64,000 nt of DNA from Lysobacter sp. Root916 (GTDB lineage: Bacteria > Pseudomonadota > Gammaproteobacteria > Xanthomonadales > Xanthomonadaceae): assembly GCF_001429785.1 (NCBI RefSeq), contig NZ_LMJF01000014.1, positions 63,392 through 127,391 of the forward strand. The letters are read 5' to 3'. The notes beneath the pieces are model-generated. The model was not told the origin of the DNA, did no database searches, and saw nothing but the letters and a program-made list of their open reading frames with translations. Shown here piece after piece: positions 33,162 to 42,300 of this stretch. Position numbers and translations under genes: made by a program. Within the stretch, counting starts at the first letter, position 1. Every line of letters starts with the position of its first letter.

Positions 33162-34523
33162 TCAGCCGGCGTCGCCCTGCAGCAATCGCAGCAGGCGATC
33201 GCGCGGCAGCTTGCCGGTTTCGTTGCGCGGCAAGGCCTCGACGATGCGCAGCGGGCGCGGCAGAAAGACCGGATCGATGCTCGCGCGCAGCGCGTGCAGG
33301 ATGCCGGCTTCGTCCAGGGTGGGCGCGACCGCGAGCGCCGCGATCCGGCGCACCGCGCCCTCGGCGGCGTCGAGTTGGAACACCACGCCGTCCTCCACGC
33401 CCTCGATCGCGAGCAGCTTGCGGGTGAGATCGCCCAGCGAGGCGCGCTTGCCGGCGATCTCCAGCAGATCCGCGCTGCGCCCGCGCAACACGAAGCGGCC
33501 GTCGGCGCCGACTTCCATCAGATCGGCCAGCACCACCGGCTCGGGCAGATGCGGGGCGTACACCGCGGTGCCGTCGGGCTGCGGCAACACGCGCACGCCA
33601 GGCAGCGGTGTCCAAGCCAATTCATGCGCGGTGCGGCGGCGCGCGATCACGCAGGTTTCGGTGGAACCGAACACTTCGCGGACCTCGCAGCCGTAGCGCG
33701 TTTCCGCGGCCAGGGCCAGATCCTGCGCCAGCGGCGCGGTGGCCGAAACGATGCCGGCCAGCGGCGGCAGCGCGATGCCGGATTCGACCAGCGCGCGCAG
33801 GTGCACGGGCGTGGTCACCAGCAAGGGCGGCGCCGGTGCGTCGGCCAGGGCCTGGGCGACATCGCTGGGGAAGAACGGCCGCGCCGCATGCACCGCGATC
33901 GGCCCCAGCAGCGGCAGCAGCACCGACATCTCCATGCCGTACATATGCTGCGGCGGCACGGTCGCGACCAGCGGGGTAACCCGGTTCGGCGCGAGCAGGT
34001 TGGCCAGCGCGGCCAGGTTCTGCGCGGTGCTGGCGCGGAACGCACGCCAGGTCTTGGGATTGGGTTTGGGCTGGCCGGTGCTGCCGGAAGTGAAACCGAT
34101 CGCGACCAGCGCGTCGTTCGCTATCGTCGGCGGCGCGCCCTCGGCCTGCGCCAGGGTCTCGGGCAGGCGCCAGTACTGCGGCGGCGGCGGATCCAGGGCG
34201 ATGTCGCCCAGGCAATAACTGTCGGCGTGCTGGGCGAGCGCGTCGCCGATCACCGCCGGCGCGCGCGAGGACGGCAGCAGCGTGGTCTGCCCGCGCAGCG
34301 CGGCCGCGCAGAACGCGACCAGGAAGCGGTAACGGTCCTCGCACAGATTGATCGCATAGCGCGCCGCCGGCAGCGCCGCGGCCAGCGCGCGCACCTCGCG
34401 TTCGAAACGCGACTGCGCGATCGCATCGTCGTGCGCGTACGCGAGCAGGCGCGCCTGCGCGCCGGCCACTAAGGCGACGCGCTCGCCGCCCGGTACCGCA
34501 TCGTGATCAACAACTGCTGACAT
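33162..34523 (-). CDS. AMP-dependent aryl-acid ligase, XanA2-like
   Basis: 453 residues of the adenylate-forming (ANL) superfamily. The P-loop is IGFTSGSTGQPKPNPKTW, the A5 motif is EVFGSTETCVIARR, the A7-like region is DGRFVLRGRSADLLEIAGKRASLG and the A10 lysine is in PRNETGKLPRD. Compact ligases of this type activate 3-hydroxybenzoate in xanthomonadin and aryl-polyene synthesis. No ligase lies in the visible pigment cluster at 1-7 kb, and the divergent neighbour is a phosphopantetheinyl transferase, both of which support a pigment role. The 33008-33161 gap shows nothing. No clear ribosome-binding site precedes the ATG at 34523. Confidence 0.82.
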   Translation of the reverse strand: MSAVVDHDAVPGGERVALVAGAQARLLAYAHDDAIAQSRFEREVRALAAALPAARYAINLCEDRYRFLVAFCAAALRGQTTLLPSSRAPAVIGDALAQHADSYCLGDIALDPPPPQYWRLPETLAQAEGAPPTIANDALVAIGFTSGSTGQPKPNPKTWRAFRASTAQNLAALANLLAPNRVTPLVATVPPQHMYGMEMSVLLPLLGPIAVHAARPFFPSDVAQALADAPAPPLLVTTPVHLRALVESGIALPPLAGIVSATAPLAQDLALAAETRYGCEVREVFGSTETCVIARRRTAHELAWTPLPGVRVLPQPDGTAVYAPHLPEPVVLADLMEVGADGRFVLRGRSADLLEIAGKRASLGDLTRKLLAIEGVEDGVVFQLDAAEGAVRRIAALAVAPTLDEAGILHALRASIDPVFLPRPLRIVEALPRNETGKLPRDRLLRLLQGDAG

Positions 34524-34707
34524 CGTTCGCCATTGGTTACTCCGGCCGCGCGCGCATGACCCGGCGCCGACGGCATCGGCCGCCTTCCCCTGAGCGCCGG
34601 CCCTACGGCCGCGGCATCGATCGCGGCCAGCGCCGCGTCCCCTGCTTTAGCTTACGCTGGCGCGCCGGCGTTCCGCCAAACGCCTCGTTCATGTCCCTGA
34701 GTTCGCC

Positions 34708-35316
34708 ATGACTTCGCCCGATCCGCCTCCCATGCCGCGCTGGACCTGGCAGCCGCACACGCCCGGTCGCGCCGCCGAGGCGCAGGCGCGCCATTGGCTG
34801 GCCGCGCAATTGGGCACCAGCGCGCAGGCCCTGCCGCTGGTCCGCGACGGCCGCCAGCGCCCCACGTTGCAACCGCCGTACCAGGGCTGGGACTGCAACT
34901 GGAGCCACAGCGGCGACAGCCTGCTGATCGCCTTGACCGGGCAGGGCCGGGTCGGAGTCGATCTGGAACGGTTGCGCGCGCGGCCGCGCGCGCTGGCGGT
35001 GTCCGAACGCTACTTCACCGCCGCCGAGACCGCCTGGCTGGACGCCCAGGCCGAGCGCGACCGCGCCTTCCTGCGCCTGTGGTGCGCCAAGGAAGCGGTG
35101 CTCAAGGCGCACGGGCACGGGCTGTCCTTCGGCCTGCACCGGCTGCGCTTCGAGGAGCGCGCGGGCGCGCTGCGCCTGGTCGACAGCGACCCCGAATTGG
35201 GTGCGCCCGAGGAGTGGCGGCTGCAGGAACTGGCGCCCGCCGCGGGTTACGTCGGCGCGCTGGCCTGGCGCCCGCGCCCGGGCGCGCCCGCGGATTCCAT
35301 CGGCGACCCGCGCTGA
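34708..35316 (+). CDS. Sfp-type 4'-phosphopantetheinyl transferase
   Basis: 202 residues. The two family motifs are [17 protein letters not shown] (Mg-binding Asp) and [18 protein letters not shown] (WxxKEA). An N-terminal WSHSGD matches the usual W/F-S-x-S-H region. It converts apo carrier proteins to the holo form with CoA. Next to the XanA2-like ligase it would serve the pigment ACP, although secondary-metabolite synthases elsewhere in such a genome may also use it. The 184-bp gap to the divergent ligase should hold both promoters. rsmG follows 32 bp downstream. Confidence 0.88.
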   Translation: MTSPDPPPMPRWTWQPHTPGRAAEAQARHWLAAQLGTSAQALPLVRDGRQRPTLQPPYQGWDCNWSHSGDSLLIALTGQGRVGVDLERLRARPRALAVSERYFTAAETAWLDAQAERDRAFLRLWCAKEAVLKAHGHGLSFGLHRLRFEERAGALRLVDSDPELGAPEEWRLQELAPAAGYVGALAWRPRPGAPADSIGDPR

Positions 35317-35335
35317 GCCCATCGCCGCCATCGGC

Positions 35336-35341
35336 GATACT
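35336..35341 (+). promoter_or_regulatory. Candidate -10 hexamer (GATACT) of leaderless rsmG mRNA
   Basis: GATACT followed by 7 nt and the rsmG ATG. It lies in the short gap after the transferase gene; readthrough from that gene is also possible. Confidence 0.35.
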
Positions 35342-35348
35342 GTCGCCA

Positions 35349-36056
35349 ATGAACGCACCCGCTCCCCTTCCGCCCGGGCTCCGTCGCGAGCTCGAATCGG
35401 GCCTGTCCGCGCTGGCCCTGGATCCGGCCCTGGCCGCGCCGCTGCTGGACTACCTGGCCCTGCTCGCGCGCTGGAACCGCACCTACAACCTCACCGCCGT
35501 GCGCGACCCGCAGGAGATGGTGACCAAGCACCTGCTCGACTCGCTGGCCATGCATCGCTACGTCGATGCGATCGCCCAGCGCGGCGGGGCCTTGGCCGAT
35601 CTGGGCACCGGCGCCGGCCTGCCCGGGATCCCGCTGGCGATCGTCAAGCCGGGGCTGCGCGTGACCCTGGTGGAGAGCGCCGGCAAGAAGGCGCGCTTCA
35701 TGCGCGAAGCCCTGCGCACCCTGGGCCTGAAGGACGCACGCGTGGCCGAGTCGCGGATCGAGGCCTTCGACGAGCCCGGCGCCTACGACGCGATCACCGC
35801 GCGCGCGTTGGCGACCCTGCCGCTGATCCTGGAACTGGGCGGCCACCTGCTCAAGCCCGAGGGCGTGCTGCTGGCGATGAAGGGCGCCCACCCGGCCGAC
35901 GAAATCGCCGCGCTGCCCGAGGGCTGGCGCGTGCGCGCCTCGCATCCGCTGGCCGTGCCTGGGCTGGACGCCGAGCGCCACCTGGTCGTGGTCGCCCGCG
36001 CCGGGGCCGGTCCCGATCCGGACACGAGCCCGGACGCGGACCCAATTCCCGCATGA
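35349..36056 (+). CDS. rsmG: 16S rRNA (guanine-527-N7) methyltransferase
   Basis: 235 residues. It methylates G527 of 16S rRNA with S-adenosylmethionine. The SAM-binding motif [17 protein letters not shown] and the following [20 protein letters not shown] are typical RsmG/GidB. The N-terminal [26 protein letters not shown] is also diagnostic. The order rsmG-parA-parB is widespread in bacteria. The last 20 residues (Asp/Pro-rich) are not conserved in appearance. The start at 35349 fits the family length; earlier frames overlap the transferase gene. Confidence 0.95.
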   Translation: MNAPAPLPPGLRRELESGLSALALDPALAAPLLDYLALLARWNRTYNLTAVRDPQEMVTKHLLDSLAMHRYVDAIAQRGGALADLGTGAGLPGIPLAIVKPGLRVTLVESAGKKARFMREALRTLGLKDARVAESRIEAFDEPGAYDAITARALATLPLILELGGHLLKPEGVLLAMKGAHPADEIAALPEGWRVRASHPLAVPGLDAERHLVVVARAGAGPDPDTSPDADPIPA

Positions 36057-36158
36057 CGGAGCGCGAACGCGCCCCGTCCGGGCATAATCCCCAGTCCGAC
36101 CGGCGCCCGGCGCCGAGCGGCCACTTTTCACAGCCCGTATAGCCAGGGGACGAGCCGC

Positions 36159-36974
36159 ATGGCCCGCATCATCGCCGTCGCCAATCAGAAAGGCGGGGTC
36201 GGCAAGACCACCACCGCGGTCAACCTGGCCGCCGCGCTCGCGCGCACGCCCAAGCGCGTGCTGCTGGTCGATCTGGACCCGCAGGGCAACGCCACGATGG
36301 GCAGCGGCATCGACAAGCGCACGATCGAGGACTCGATCTGCGATGTGATGCTGGGCGAAGCCGACGCCGCTTCGATCCTGCTGCGCGCGCCGGAAGACTT
36401 CGACCTGCTGCCGGCCAACATCGAGCTGACCGCGGCCGAAATCCGCCTGATGGGCGAGGACGCGCGCGAGCAGCGTCTGAAGACCGCGCTGGCGCCGCTG
36501 CGCGCCAATTACGACTACATCCTGATCGACTGCCCGCCGGCGCTGTCGCTGCTCACGCTCAACGCGCTGACCGCGGCCGATTCGATCATCGTGCCGATGC
36601 AGTGCGAGTACTACGCGCTGGAAGGCATCAGCGCCCTGCTCGACACCATCAACGCGCTCAAGGCCAAGCTCAATCCGGAGCTGGAGATCGAAGGCGTGCT
36701 GCGCACCATGTTCGACGTGCGCAACAACCTGGCCAACGCGGTCTCGGCCGAGCTGACCAACCACTTCGGCGACCGCGTGTTCCGCACCATCGTGCCGCGC
36801 AACGTGCGCCTGGCCGAGGCGCCCAGCCACGGCCAGAGCATCGTCGGCTACGACAAGGCCAGCCGCGGCGGCATCGCCTATCTGGGCCTGGCCGGCGAAG
36901 TGCTGCGCCGCCAGCGCGAGCGCGAGCAGGCCGCCAAGACGGCGCAACGCGACCACAAGGAGACCGTGGCATGA
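36159..36974 (+). CDS. parA: Chromosome-partitioning ATPase ParA (Soj)
   Basis: 271 residues. The deviant Walker A is KGGVGKTTT (11-19), with DLDPQGNATMG and the Walker B region ILIDCPPALSLL. It binds DNA non-specifically and uses ATP hydrolysis, stimulated by ParB, to move the origin region. AGGGGACGA upstream of the ATG is a good ribosome-binding site. It overlaps parB by 4 nt (ATGA). Confidence 0.96.
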   Translation: MARIIAVANQKGGVGKTTTAVNLAAALARTPKRVLLVDLDPQGNATMGSGIDKRTIEDSICDVMLGEADAASILLRAPEDFDLLPANIELTAAEIRLMGEDAREQRLKTALAPLRANYDYILIDCPPALSLLTLNALTAADSIIVPMQCEYYALEGISALLDTINALKAKLNPELEIEGVLRTMFDVRNNLANAVSAELTNHFGDRVFRTIVPRNVRLAEAPSHGQSIVGYDKASRGGIAYLGLAGEVLRRQREREQAAKTAQRDHKETVA

Positions 36975-37870
36975 GCGCGGCGAAGAAGCGCGGCCTCGGC
37001 CGCGGGCTGGAAGCCCTGCTCGGCCCGAAGGCGGCCGCCGAGGCGCCGATCCTGGAAGCCACCGAATCCGACGTGATGCGCAAGCTGCCGGTGGACGCGC
37101 TGATCGCCGGCAAGTACCAGCCGCGCAAGACCTGGGACCACGACAAGCTGGCCGAGCTGGCCGAGTCGATCAAGGCCCAGGGCGTGATCCAGCCGATCGT
37201 GGTGCGCGACATCGGCGGCAAGCGCTACGAAATCATCGCCGGCGAACGCCGCTGGCGCGCGACCCAACTGGCCGGGCTGACCGAAATTCCGGTGGTGATC
37301 CGCGAAGTCGACGACCGCACCGTGGTCGCGATGGCGCTGATCGAGAACATCCAGCGCGAGGACCTCAACCCGCTGGAAGAGGCCAACGCGCTGCAGCGCC
37401 TGATCGACGAATTCGACCTCACCCACGCCCAGGCCGCCGAAGCGGTGGGCCGTTCGCGGGTGGCGGTGTCCAACCTGCTGCGCCTGCTGGAACTGCCGGC
37501 CGAGATCCGGGTGCTGGTCGAGACCCGAGCCCTGGACATGGGCCACGCGCGCGCCCTGCTGACCCTGGCCCCGCAAGCCGCGATCGCGCTGGCGCGCCAG
37601 GCCGCCGAACTGGGCTGGTCGGTGCGCGACGTCGAACACCGCGTGCAGCAGCTGGCCGCCGGCAAGGTCCCGACCACGGGCAAACCCAAACCGGCCAAGG
37701 CCAAGCCGCAGGCCGACATCGCCACGCTCGAGCGCGAGCTGTCGGAATCGCTCAACACCCAGGTCAACGTGCTGCACGGCCGCGGCGGCAAGGGCCGCCT
37801 GGTGATCCATTACAGCGACCTGGACTCGCTGGACGGCGTGCTGGAAAAGCTGCGCGGCAAGGTCGAATGA
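36971..37870 (+). CDS. parB: Chromosome-partitioning CTPase/DNA-binding protein ParB (Spo0J)
   Basis: 299 residues. The N-terminus GLGRGLEALLG is the ParA-stimulating peptide. The CTP-binding box is GERRWRATQLAGL, and ENIQREDLNPLEEA leads to the parS-binding helix-turn-helix (THAQAAEAVGRSRVAVSNLLRLLEL). A Lys/Pro-rich linker precedes the dimerisation domain. I saw no parS-like TGTTTCACGTGAAACA site in the window, so the binding sites lie elsewhere, probably nearer the origin. Confidence 0.96.
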   Translation: MSAAKKRGLGRGLEALLGPKAAAEAPILEATESDVMRKLPVDALIAGKYQPRKTWDHDKLAELAESIKAQGVIQPIVVRDIGGKRYEIIAGERRWRATQLAGLTEIPVVIREVDDRTVVAMALIENIQREDLNPLEEANALQRLIDEFDLTHAQAAEAVGRSRVAVSNLLRLLELPAEIRVLVETRALDMGHARALLTLAPQAAIALARQAAELGWSVRDVEHRVQQLAAGKVPTTGKPKPAKAKPQADIATLERELSESLNTQVNVLHGRGGKGRLVIHYSDLDSLDGVLEKLRGKVE

Positions 37871-37926
37871 CGGATACGCAATGACGGACGCGCCGCGGCG
37901 CGGACCAGCCTCAGGGGGAGGCGGGG

Positions 37927-38649
37927 ATGACGGACAAGAAGGCCGAGGTGGTCAGCCTCAGCGGTAGCCCGATCTACCACTACGATCAGGCGCCCGGGTG
38001 GGAACCGGTCCAGGGCGAGATCTGCCTGGAGCGGATTTCCGATCACATCGAAGCCCATCTGGGCCCGATCGGCAGCGTCTTCCACGAGCTGGTCTCGGAC
38101 CTGGTCCACATCGACGTGCATTTCCTGTCGGCCAACGACGCCTACCCCTATACCCGGCTGGTGACCTCCGGCATGAGCGATCTGGCGATGACGGTGCCCG
38201 CCGGCTCCGACGCGCCGCGCCATCTGGAACTGATCGCGACCCTGCCGGCGGACTGGCGGCTGGATCAGGAATCGATGCAGGACGAACGCTGGTACTGGCC
38301 GGTGCGGCTGCTGAAGATGCTCGCGCGCTTTCCGCACAAGCAGCGCACCTGGCTGGGCTGGGGCCATTCCATCGCCAACGGCGATCCGCCCGAAGCCTAC
38401 GCCGCCAACACGCGCCTGGATTCGGCGATCCTGCTGCCCTCGGTCACCGTGCCAGACGGCTTCCACCGCCTGCGCATCGACGAGGACAAGGAGATCCACT
38501 TTCTCGCCGTGGTGCCGCTGTACCCGGAGGAACGCGAACTCAAGCTGCGCAAGGGCACCGACGGCCTGCTGGACAAGTTCGCCGATCTCGACGACCTCAT
38601 CGCCCCGAACCGGCGCAACGTCGCCAAAAAGCGCTTCGGTCTGTTCTGA
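37927..38649 (+). CDS. Suppressor-of-fused (SUFU) domain protein
   Basis: 240 residues, soluble. VFHELVSDLVHIDVHFL, YTRLVTSGMSDLAM, ELIATLPADWRL and FLAVVPLYPEERELKLRKG match bacterial SUFU-domain proteins. In bacteria this fold has no established role; some copies are immunity proteins of polymorphic toxins, but no toxin gene lies nearby. It follows parB by 56 bp in the same direction and might be cotranscribed. GGGGAGG upstream of the ATG at 37927 supports the start. Confidence 0.82.
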   Translation: MTDKKAEVVSLSGSPIYHYDQAPGWEPVQGEICLERISDHIEAHLGPIGSVFHELVSDLVHIDVHFLSANDAYPYTRLVTSGMSDLAMTVPAGSDAPRHLELIATLPADWRLDQESMQDERWYWPVRLLKMLARFPHKQRTWLGWGHSIANGDPPEAYAANTRLDSAILLPSVTVPDGFHRLRIDEDKEIHFLAVVPLYPEERELKLRKGTDGLLDKFADLDDLIAPNRRNVAKKRFGLF

Positions 38650-38731
38650 CGCGCAGGCGCGATAAGCTCGGGCTTCACGGCCGCCACGTTCCACCGCTTT
38701 AATCAACCGTACCCCACCGAAGGAGATGCAT

Positions 38732-39160
38732 ATGAAACGGATAGCCCTCGCGGCCCTGCTGCTGGCCCCGTCCCTGGCGTTCGCCCAAGCCGGCGCGAAC
38801 TGCCCCACCCTCAACAACGCCGACCTGGCCTGGACCCAGCGCCAGGGCGACGACTACACCCTGTGCTACCTGGAGCTGCCTTCGGCGGTCGCCGCCGGCA
38901 AGGGCCTGGGCGTGTACCTGGGTACGCGCAGCTTCAAGCCCGAAAAGAACAACCGCGCCGAGAAGGGCACGGTCGGCACCCAGCAGGTGGTCTGGTACAA
39001 GAAGGCCAGCGCCACGCGTCCGTTCTCGCGCGAGGCGATCGTCGCGCTGCCGGGCGACAAGCCCAAGAGCAAGGTCCGGGTCTACGTCTGGATCGACGCG
39101 GCCAGCCAGGCCGAGCTCAACGAGGCTTTCGGCCTGGCCAAGCAGCTCGCGGTGAAGTGA
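38732..39160 (+). CDS. Small secreted protein of unknown function
   Basis: 142 residues. A clean signal peptide (RIALAALLLAPSLAFA, cut after AFAQ) precedes a 120-residue mature domain with two cysteines (NCPTLNN and TLCYLEL), probably disulfide-linked. The mature domain has a mixed alpha/beta pattern ending in a helix (QAELNEAFGLAKQLAVK). GGAG 6-7 nt before the ATG at 38732 favours it over an in-frame ATG two codons earlier. No family is recognised; it appears monocistronic. Confidence 0.7.
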   Translation: MKRIALAALLLAPSLAFAQAGANCPTLNNADLAWTQRQGDDYTLCYLELPSAVAAGKGLGVYLGTRSFKPEKNNRAEKGTVGTQQVVWYKKASATRPFSREAIVALPGDKPKSKVRVYVWIDAASQAELNEAFGLAKQLAVK

Positions 39161-39366
39161 TCGCGCGCGGCGCGGCGGACTCCGGCGCAGGCGCGGAGTC
39201 TGCTGCGCTTCAGGCGCGGGCGGCCAAGCTGTCGCCCGCGCTGCGTCCAGGACGCGTGCGGCCGCCGATGCGCGCACGCGATTCCGACACGGGTTCGCGG
39301 ACGCTGTCGAAACGGTAACCTCCGCCCGCGCATGCTTTCCGCCTCCGAACCCGTCACCATCGCCCC

Positions 39367-40332
39367 ATGACCATCCTCGTCACCGGCGCCGCCGGTTTCA
39401 TCGGCAGCTACGTCTGCCGCGCCCTGCGCGCCCGCGGCCAGGCCGTGGTCGGGCTGGACAACTACAACGACTACTACGACCCGCAGCTCAAGCGCGACCG
39501 CGTCGCCGCGCTGTGCGCGGACGTCGACATCCGCGTCCTCGACCTGGGCGACCGCGACGGCCTGGCTGCCTTGTTCGACGAGGTCGCGCCGACCCAGGTG
39601 ATCCACCTGGCCGCGCAGGCCGGCGTGCGCTACTCGCTCACCCATCCGCACGCCTACGTCGACAGCAACCTGGTCGGCTTCGTGAACCTGTTGGAGCTGT
39701 GCCGCCACCGCGGCGTGCAGCATCTGGTCTACGCCAGCTCATCCTCGGTCTACGGCGATTCGGCGGTGGCGCCGTTCTCGGAAGACCAGCGCGTGGACCG
39801 GCCGCGTTCGCTGTACGCGGCCACCAAGGCCGCCAACGAGCTGATGGCGCACACCTACGCCCACCTCTACGGCCTGCACGCCACCGGCCTGCGCTTCTTC
39901 ACCGTCTACGGCCCCTGGGGCCGCCCCGACATGGCGCCGCTGCTGTTCTCGCGCGCGGTGCTGGCGGGGCGCCCGATCGAGGTCTTCAACCACGGCCGCA
40001 TGCGCCGCGACTTCACCTGGATCGACGACATCGTCGCCGGCGTGCTCGGCGCGCTCGCGCATCCGGCCCAGGACGATCCGCCGCACCGGGTGTTCAACCT
40101 GGGCAACCACACCCCGGTCGAGCTGGAGCATTTCATCGGCGTGATCGAGGCCGCGGCCGGCCAGGCGGCCGAAAAGGTCTACAAGCCGATGCAGCCGGGC
40201 GACATGGTCGAGACGATGGCCGATACTGCGCGCGCCAAGGCGGCGTTCGGGTTCGAGCCGACCACCTCGATCGAGACCGGGCTGCCGCAGGTGGTCGCCT
40301 GGTGCCGGGATTATTTCGGCGCCAGGGCCTGA
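39367..40332 (+). CDS. UDP-glucuronate 4-epimerase-like SDR
   Basis: 321 residues. The extended-SDR NAD motif is TGAAGFIGSYVCRAL, with SSSVYGD and the catalytic YAATK (Y-x3-K). The segment NYNDYYDPQLKRDR, followed by GVRYSLTHPHAYVDSNL, is characteristic of UDP-glucuronate 4-epimerases and related capsule or LPS enzymes. It would supply UDP-galacturonate for a surface polysaccharide. The downstream genes (GT2, LAB_N) fit an envelope role but are separated by 126 bp. The gap 39161-39366 before it holds no gene. Confidence 0.85.
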   Translation: MTILVTGAAGFIGSYVCRALRARGQAVVGLDNYNDYYDPQLKRDRVAALCADVDIRVLDLGDRDGLAALFDEVAPTQVIHLAAQAGVRYSLTHPHAYVDSNLVGFVNLLELCRHRGVQHLVYASSSSVYGDSAVAPFSEDQRVDRPRSLYAATKAANELMAHTYAHLYGLHATGLRFFTVYGPWGRPDMAPLLFSRAVLAGRPIEVFNHGRMRRDFTWIDDIVAGVLGALAHPAQDDPPHRVFNLGNHTPVELEHFIGVIEAAAGQAAEKVYKPMQPGDMVETMADTARAKAAFGFEPTTSIETGLPQVVAWCRDYFGARA

Positions 40333-40458
40333 ACCCTCGCGGCGGCCCCGCCAGGACGCTTGCGCTCCCGCGCAGGCGCCGTACGCTCTTTCCACCCCTC
40401 CGCGCGAGGGGTTCGCACCGCCAATCCCGGCTCCGGTGAGCCGCGACGAGTCCGTTAG

Positions 40459-41205
40459 ATGACCGCAAGCCACACGCCGCACCTGTCCGTCGTCGTCCCC
40501 GTGTTCAACGAGCAGGACAACGTCGCCCCGCTGATCCACGAGATCACCGCCGCGCTGCGCGGCCGCGCGCCCGAGGACGGCGGCGATTTCGAGATCGTCT
40601 ACGTCGACGACCGTTCGCGCGACGGCACCCTGGACGCGCTGCGCGCGCTGAAGGCGCAGGTGCCCGAGCTGCGCGTGGTCCATCACGTCACCCAGAGCGG
40701 CCAGAGCACCGCGATCCGCAACGGCGTCAAGGCCGCGCGCGGGCGCTGGATCGCCACCCTGGACGGCGACGGCCAGAACGACCCGGCCGACATCCCCAAG
40801 CTGCTGGCCAAGCGCGCCGAATCGGCGCCCGATATCAAGCTGTTCGCGGGCTGGCGGGTGAACCGCCAGGACTCGGGCAGCAAGCGCTGGGCCTCGAAGT
40901 GGGCCAACGCGATCCGCAGCCGCATGCTGCGCGACGACACCCCCGACACCGGCTGCGGCATCAAGCTGTTCGAGCGCGAGGCCTTCCTCGATCTGCCGCA
41001 CTTCAACCACATGCACCGCTACCTGCCGGCGCTGATGCAGCGCGCGGGCTGGAAGACGGTGAGCGTGCCGGTAAACCATCGCGCGCGCTCCACCGGTGTG
41101 TCCAAGTACAACAATCTCAACCGCGCGTTGGTCGGCATCAGCGACCTGCGCGGCGTCGCCTGGTTGATCAAGCGCGGCAAGGTCACCGCCACCGAAGAGG
41201 TCTGA
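40459..41205 (+). CDS. Family 2 glycosyltransferase, dolichol-phosphate-mannose-synthase-like
   Basis: 248 residues. The GT-A fold is visible (SVVVPVFNEQDNVAPLI; VYVDDRSRDGTLDAL; ATLDGDGQNDPADIPKL, with the DxD-type acidic residues). There is no C-terminal membrane domain, so it resembles the soluble DPM1 or ArnC/GtrB-like core. Such enzymes load a sugar on undecaprenyl phosphate. The LAB_N membrane protein starts 5 nt after its stop and probably provides the membrane part or a partner step. Confidence 0.87.
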   Translation: MTASHTPHLSVVVPVFNEQDNVAPLIHEITAALRGRAPEDGGDFEIVYVDDRSRDGTLDALRALKAQVPELRVVHHVTQSGQSTAIRNGVKAARGRWIATLDGDGQNDPADIPKLLAKRAESAPDIKLFAGWRVNRQDSGSKRWASKWANAIRSRMLRDDTPDTGCGIKLFEREAFLDLPHFNHMHRYLPALMQRAGWKTVSVPVNHRARSTGVSKYNNLNRALVGISDLRGVAWLIKRGKVTATEEV

Positions 41206-41210
41206 GCCAT

Positions 41211-41546
41211 ATGGACTTCATGAATTCGCCGATCGAGTGGCTGGCCTGGACCGGCCTGCACATGTCGCCATGGAAGCTGATCGGCCTGACCGGCGCCTTC
41301 ATGTTCGGCGGCCGCTGGCTGGTGCAGTTCGTGGCCAGCAAGCGCCACGGCAAGCCGGTGATCCCGCGCGCGTTCTGGTACATGAGCCTGGTCGGCAGCG
41401 CGATGACATTGAGCTACTTCGTGTTCTCGCAGAAGCAGGACTCGGTGGGCGTGATCCAGAACCTGTTCCCGGCCTTCACCGCCGCCTACAGCCTGTACCT
41501 GGACATCAAGCACCGCGGCTGGCACCGCGACCGCGCCGGGCACTGA
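41211..41546 (+). CDS. Lipid-A-disaccharide-synthase N-terminal-domain-like membrane protein
   Basis: 111 residues with three helices (LIGLTGAFMFGGRWLVQFVASK; FWYMSLVGSAMTLSYFVFS; NLFPAFTAAYSLYLDIKH). This is the LAB_N family, also related to small SemiSWEET-like membrane proteins. It is often paired with a DPM1-like glycosyltransferase, as here (5-nt gap), suggesting transfer or flipping of a lipid-linked sugar. The start at 41211 is fixed by the preceding stop; no strong ribosome-binding site is visible. Confidence 0.85.
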   Translation: MDFMNSPIEWLAWTGLHMSPWKLIGLTGAFMFGGRWLVQFVASKRHGKPVIPRAFWYMSLVGSAMTLSYFVFSQKQDSVGVIQNLFPAFTAAYSLYLDIKHRGWHRDRAGH

Positions 41547-41604
41547 GTTCGGCGAGCCCCGCCGGCGCGGGGGGCTTACGGCTTACCGCGCCATCGCGCG
41601 CCCC

Positions 41605-42000
41605 TCAGTCGTAGTGCTCGATCTCGTCCGGCATCCGGACCCAGGCGTGCCGGCGGACCTCGTAGACCGAGTGGCGCGGCGGCGGAAACCCCGGATCGGC
41701 GAAGGCGCCCACCGCGACCGAGATCGAGTCCGGCATCGACTGCGGCTCCCAGTACACGGTCGAGCCGCAGGCGGGGCAGAAGTGGAAGCGGGCCGTGGTG
41801 CCGCTGTCGCCGGTGCGCTCGAAACGCCCGGACTCGCCCTCCAGCCGCCGCACCCGCTCGCGCGGGTAGCGCGCCTGCACCGCGAACACGCTGCCGGTAC
41901 GGCGCTGGCACTCCAGGCAGTGGCAGACCGAGATCCGCACCGGCTCGCCCTCGCAGGCCACGCGCAGCTGACCGCAGGAACAGGTGGCTAGACGGATCAT
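41605..42000 (-). CDS. GFA/CENP-V family zinc-binding protein
   Basis: 131 residues. The seven-cysteine zinc pattern is clear: ATCSCGQL, VCHCLECQRRTGSVF and FHFCPACGSTVYW. Members were named for glutathione-dependent formaldehyde activation, but most have no shown activity. Length is normal. The ATG at 42000 begins the conserved region. It is divergent from rpmB-rpmG and convergent with the LAB_N gene. Confidence 0.9.
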   Translation of the reverse strand: MIRLATCSCGQLRVACEGEPVRISVCHCLECQRRTGSVFAVQARYPRERVRRLEGESGRFERTGDSGTTARFHFCPACGSTVYWEPQSMPDSISVAVGAFADPGFPPPRHSVYEVRRHAWVRMPDEIEHYD

Positions 42001-42087
42001 GGGCGCCTCGGGTCGGTCTGGGAGGGGGCTACGGCGCAAAGATACCGCGACGGCCGGCCCGGACGCCCCTGCCCGGCGCCCAAGTGC

Positions 42088-42116
42088 TTGTCTGGGCTCG
42101 AATTTGCCGGCATAAT
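42088..42116 (+). promoter_or_regulatory. Sigma70 promoter of rpmB-rpmG
   Basis: TTGTCT (42088-42093), exactly 17 nt, then CATAAT (42111-42116). This gives a leader of about 180 nt before rpmB, long enough for regulation, though I see no named RNA motif. Nothing else stands out in 42001-42300. Confidence 0.65.
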
Positions 42117-42300
42117 GCGCGGCTCGCTGTGTCCGACCCACCCTTAGGGGCAGGTCCGAGCGGTTCCGGAAGCGCGATTCCGGCCGCCTCGATCGGCTGA
42201 GGTTTCCACCCGTATCGCGCGCTGTCCGCGGATTTCCGCGCCGACGGCGGGGCCGCCGCCTCCCTGGCCAAGGGAAGCATCCAATCCTTTCGAGGTGCAC

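Noticed and set aside
36159-38700. Possible parS site near parAB
   Set aside because: No TGTTTCACGTGAAACA-like 16-mer was found by eye here or elsewhere in the window.
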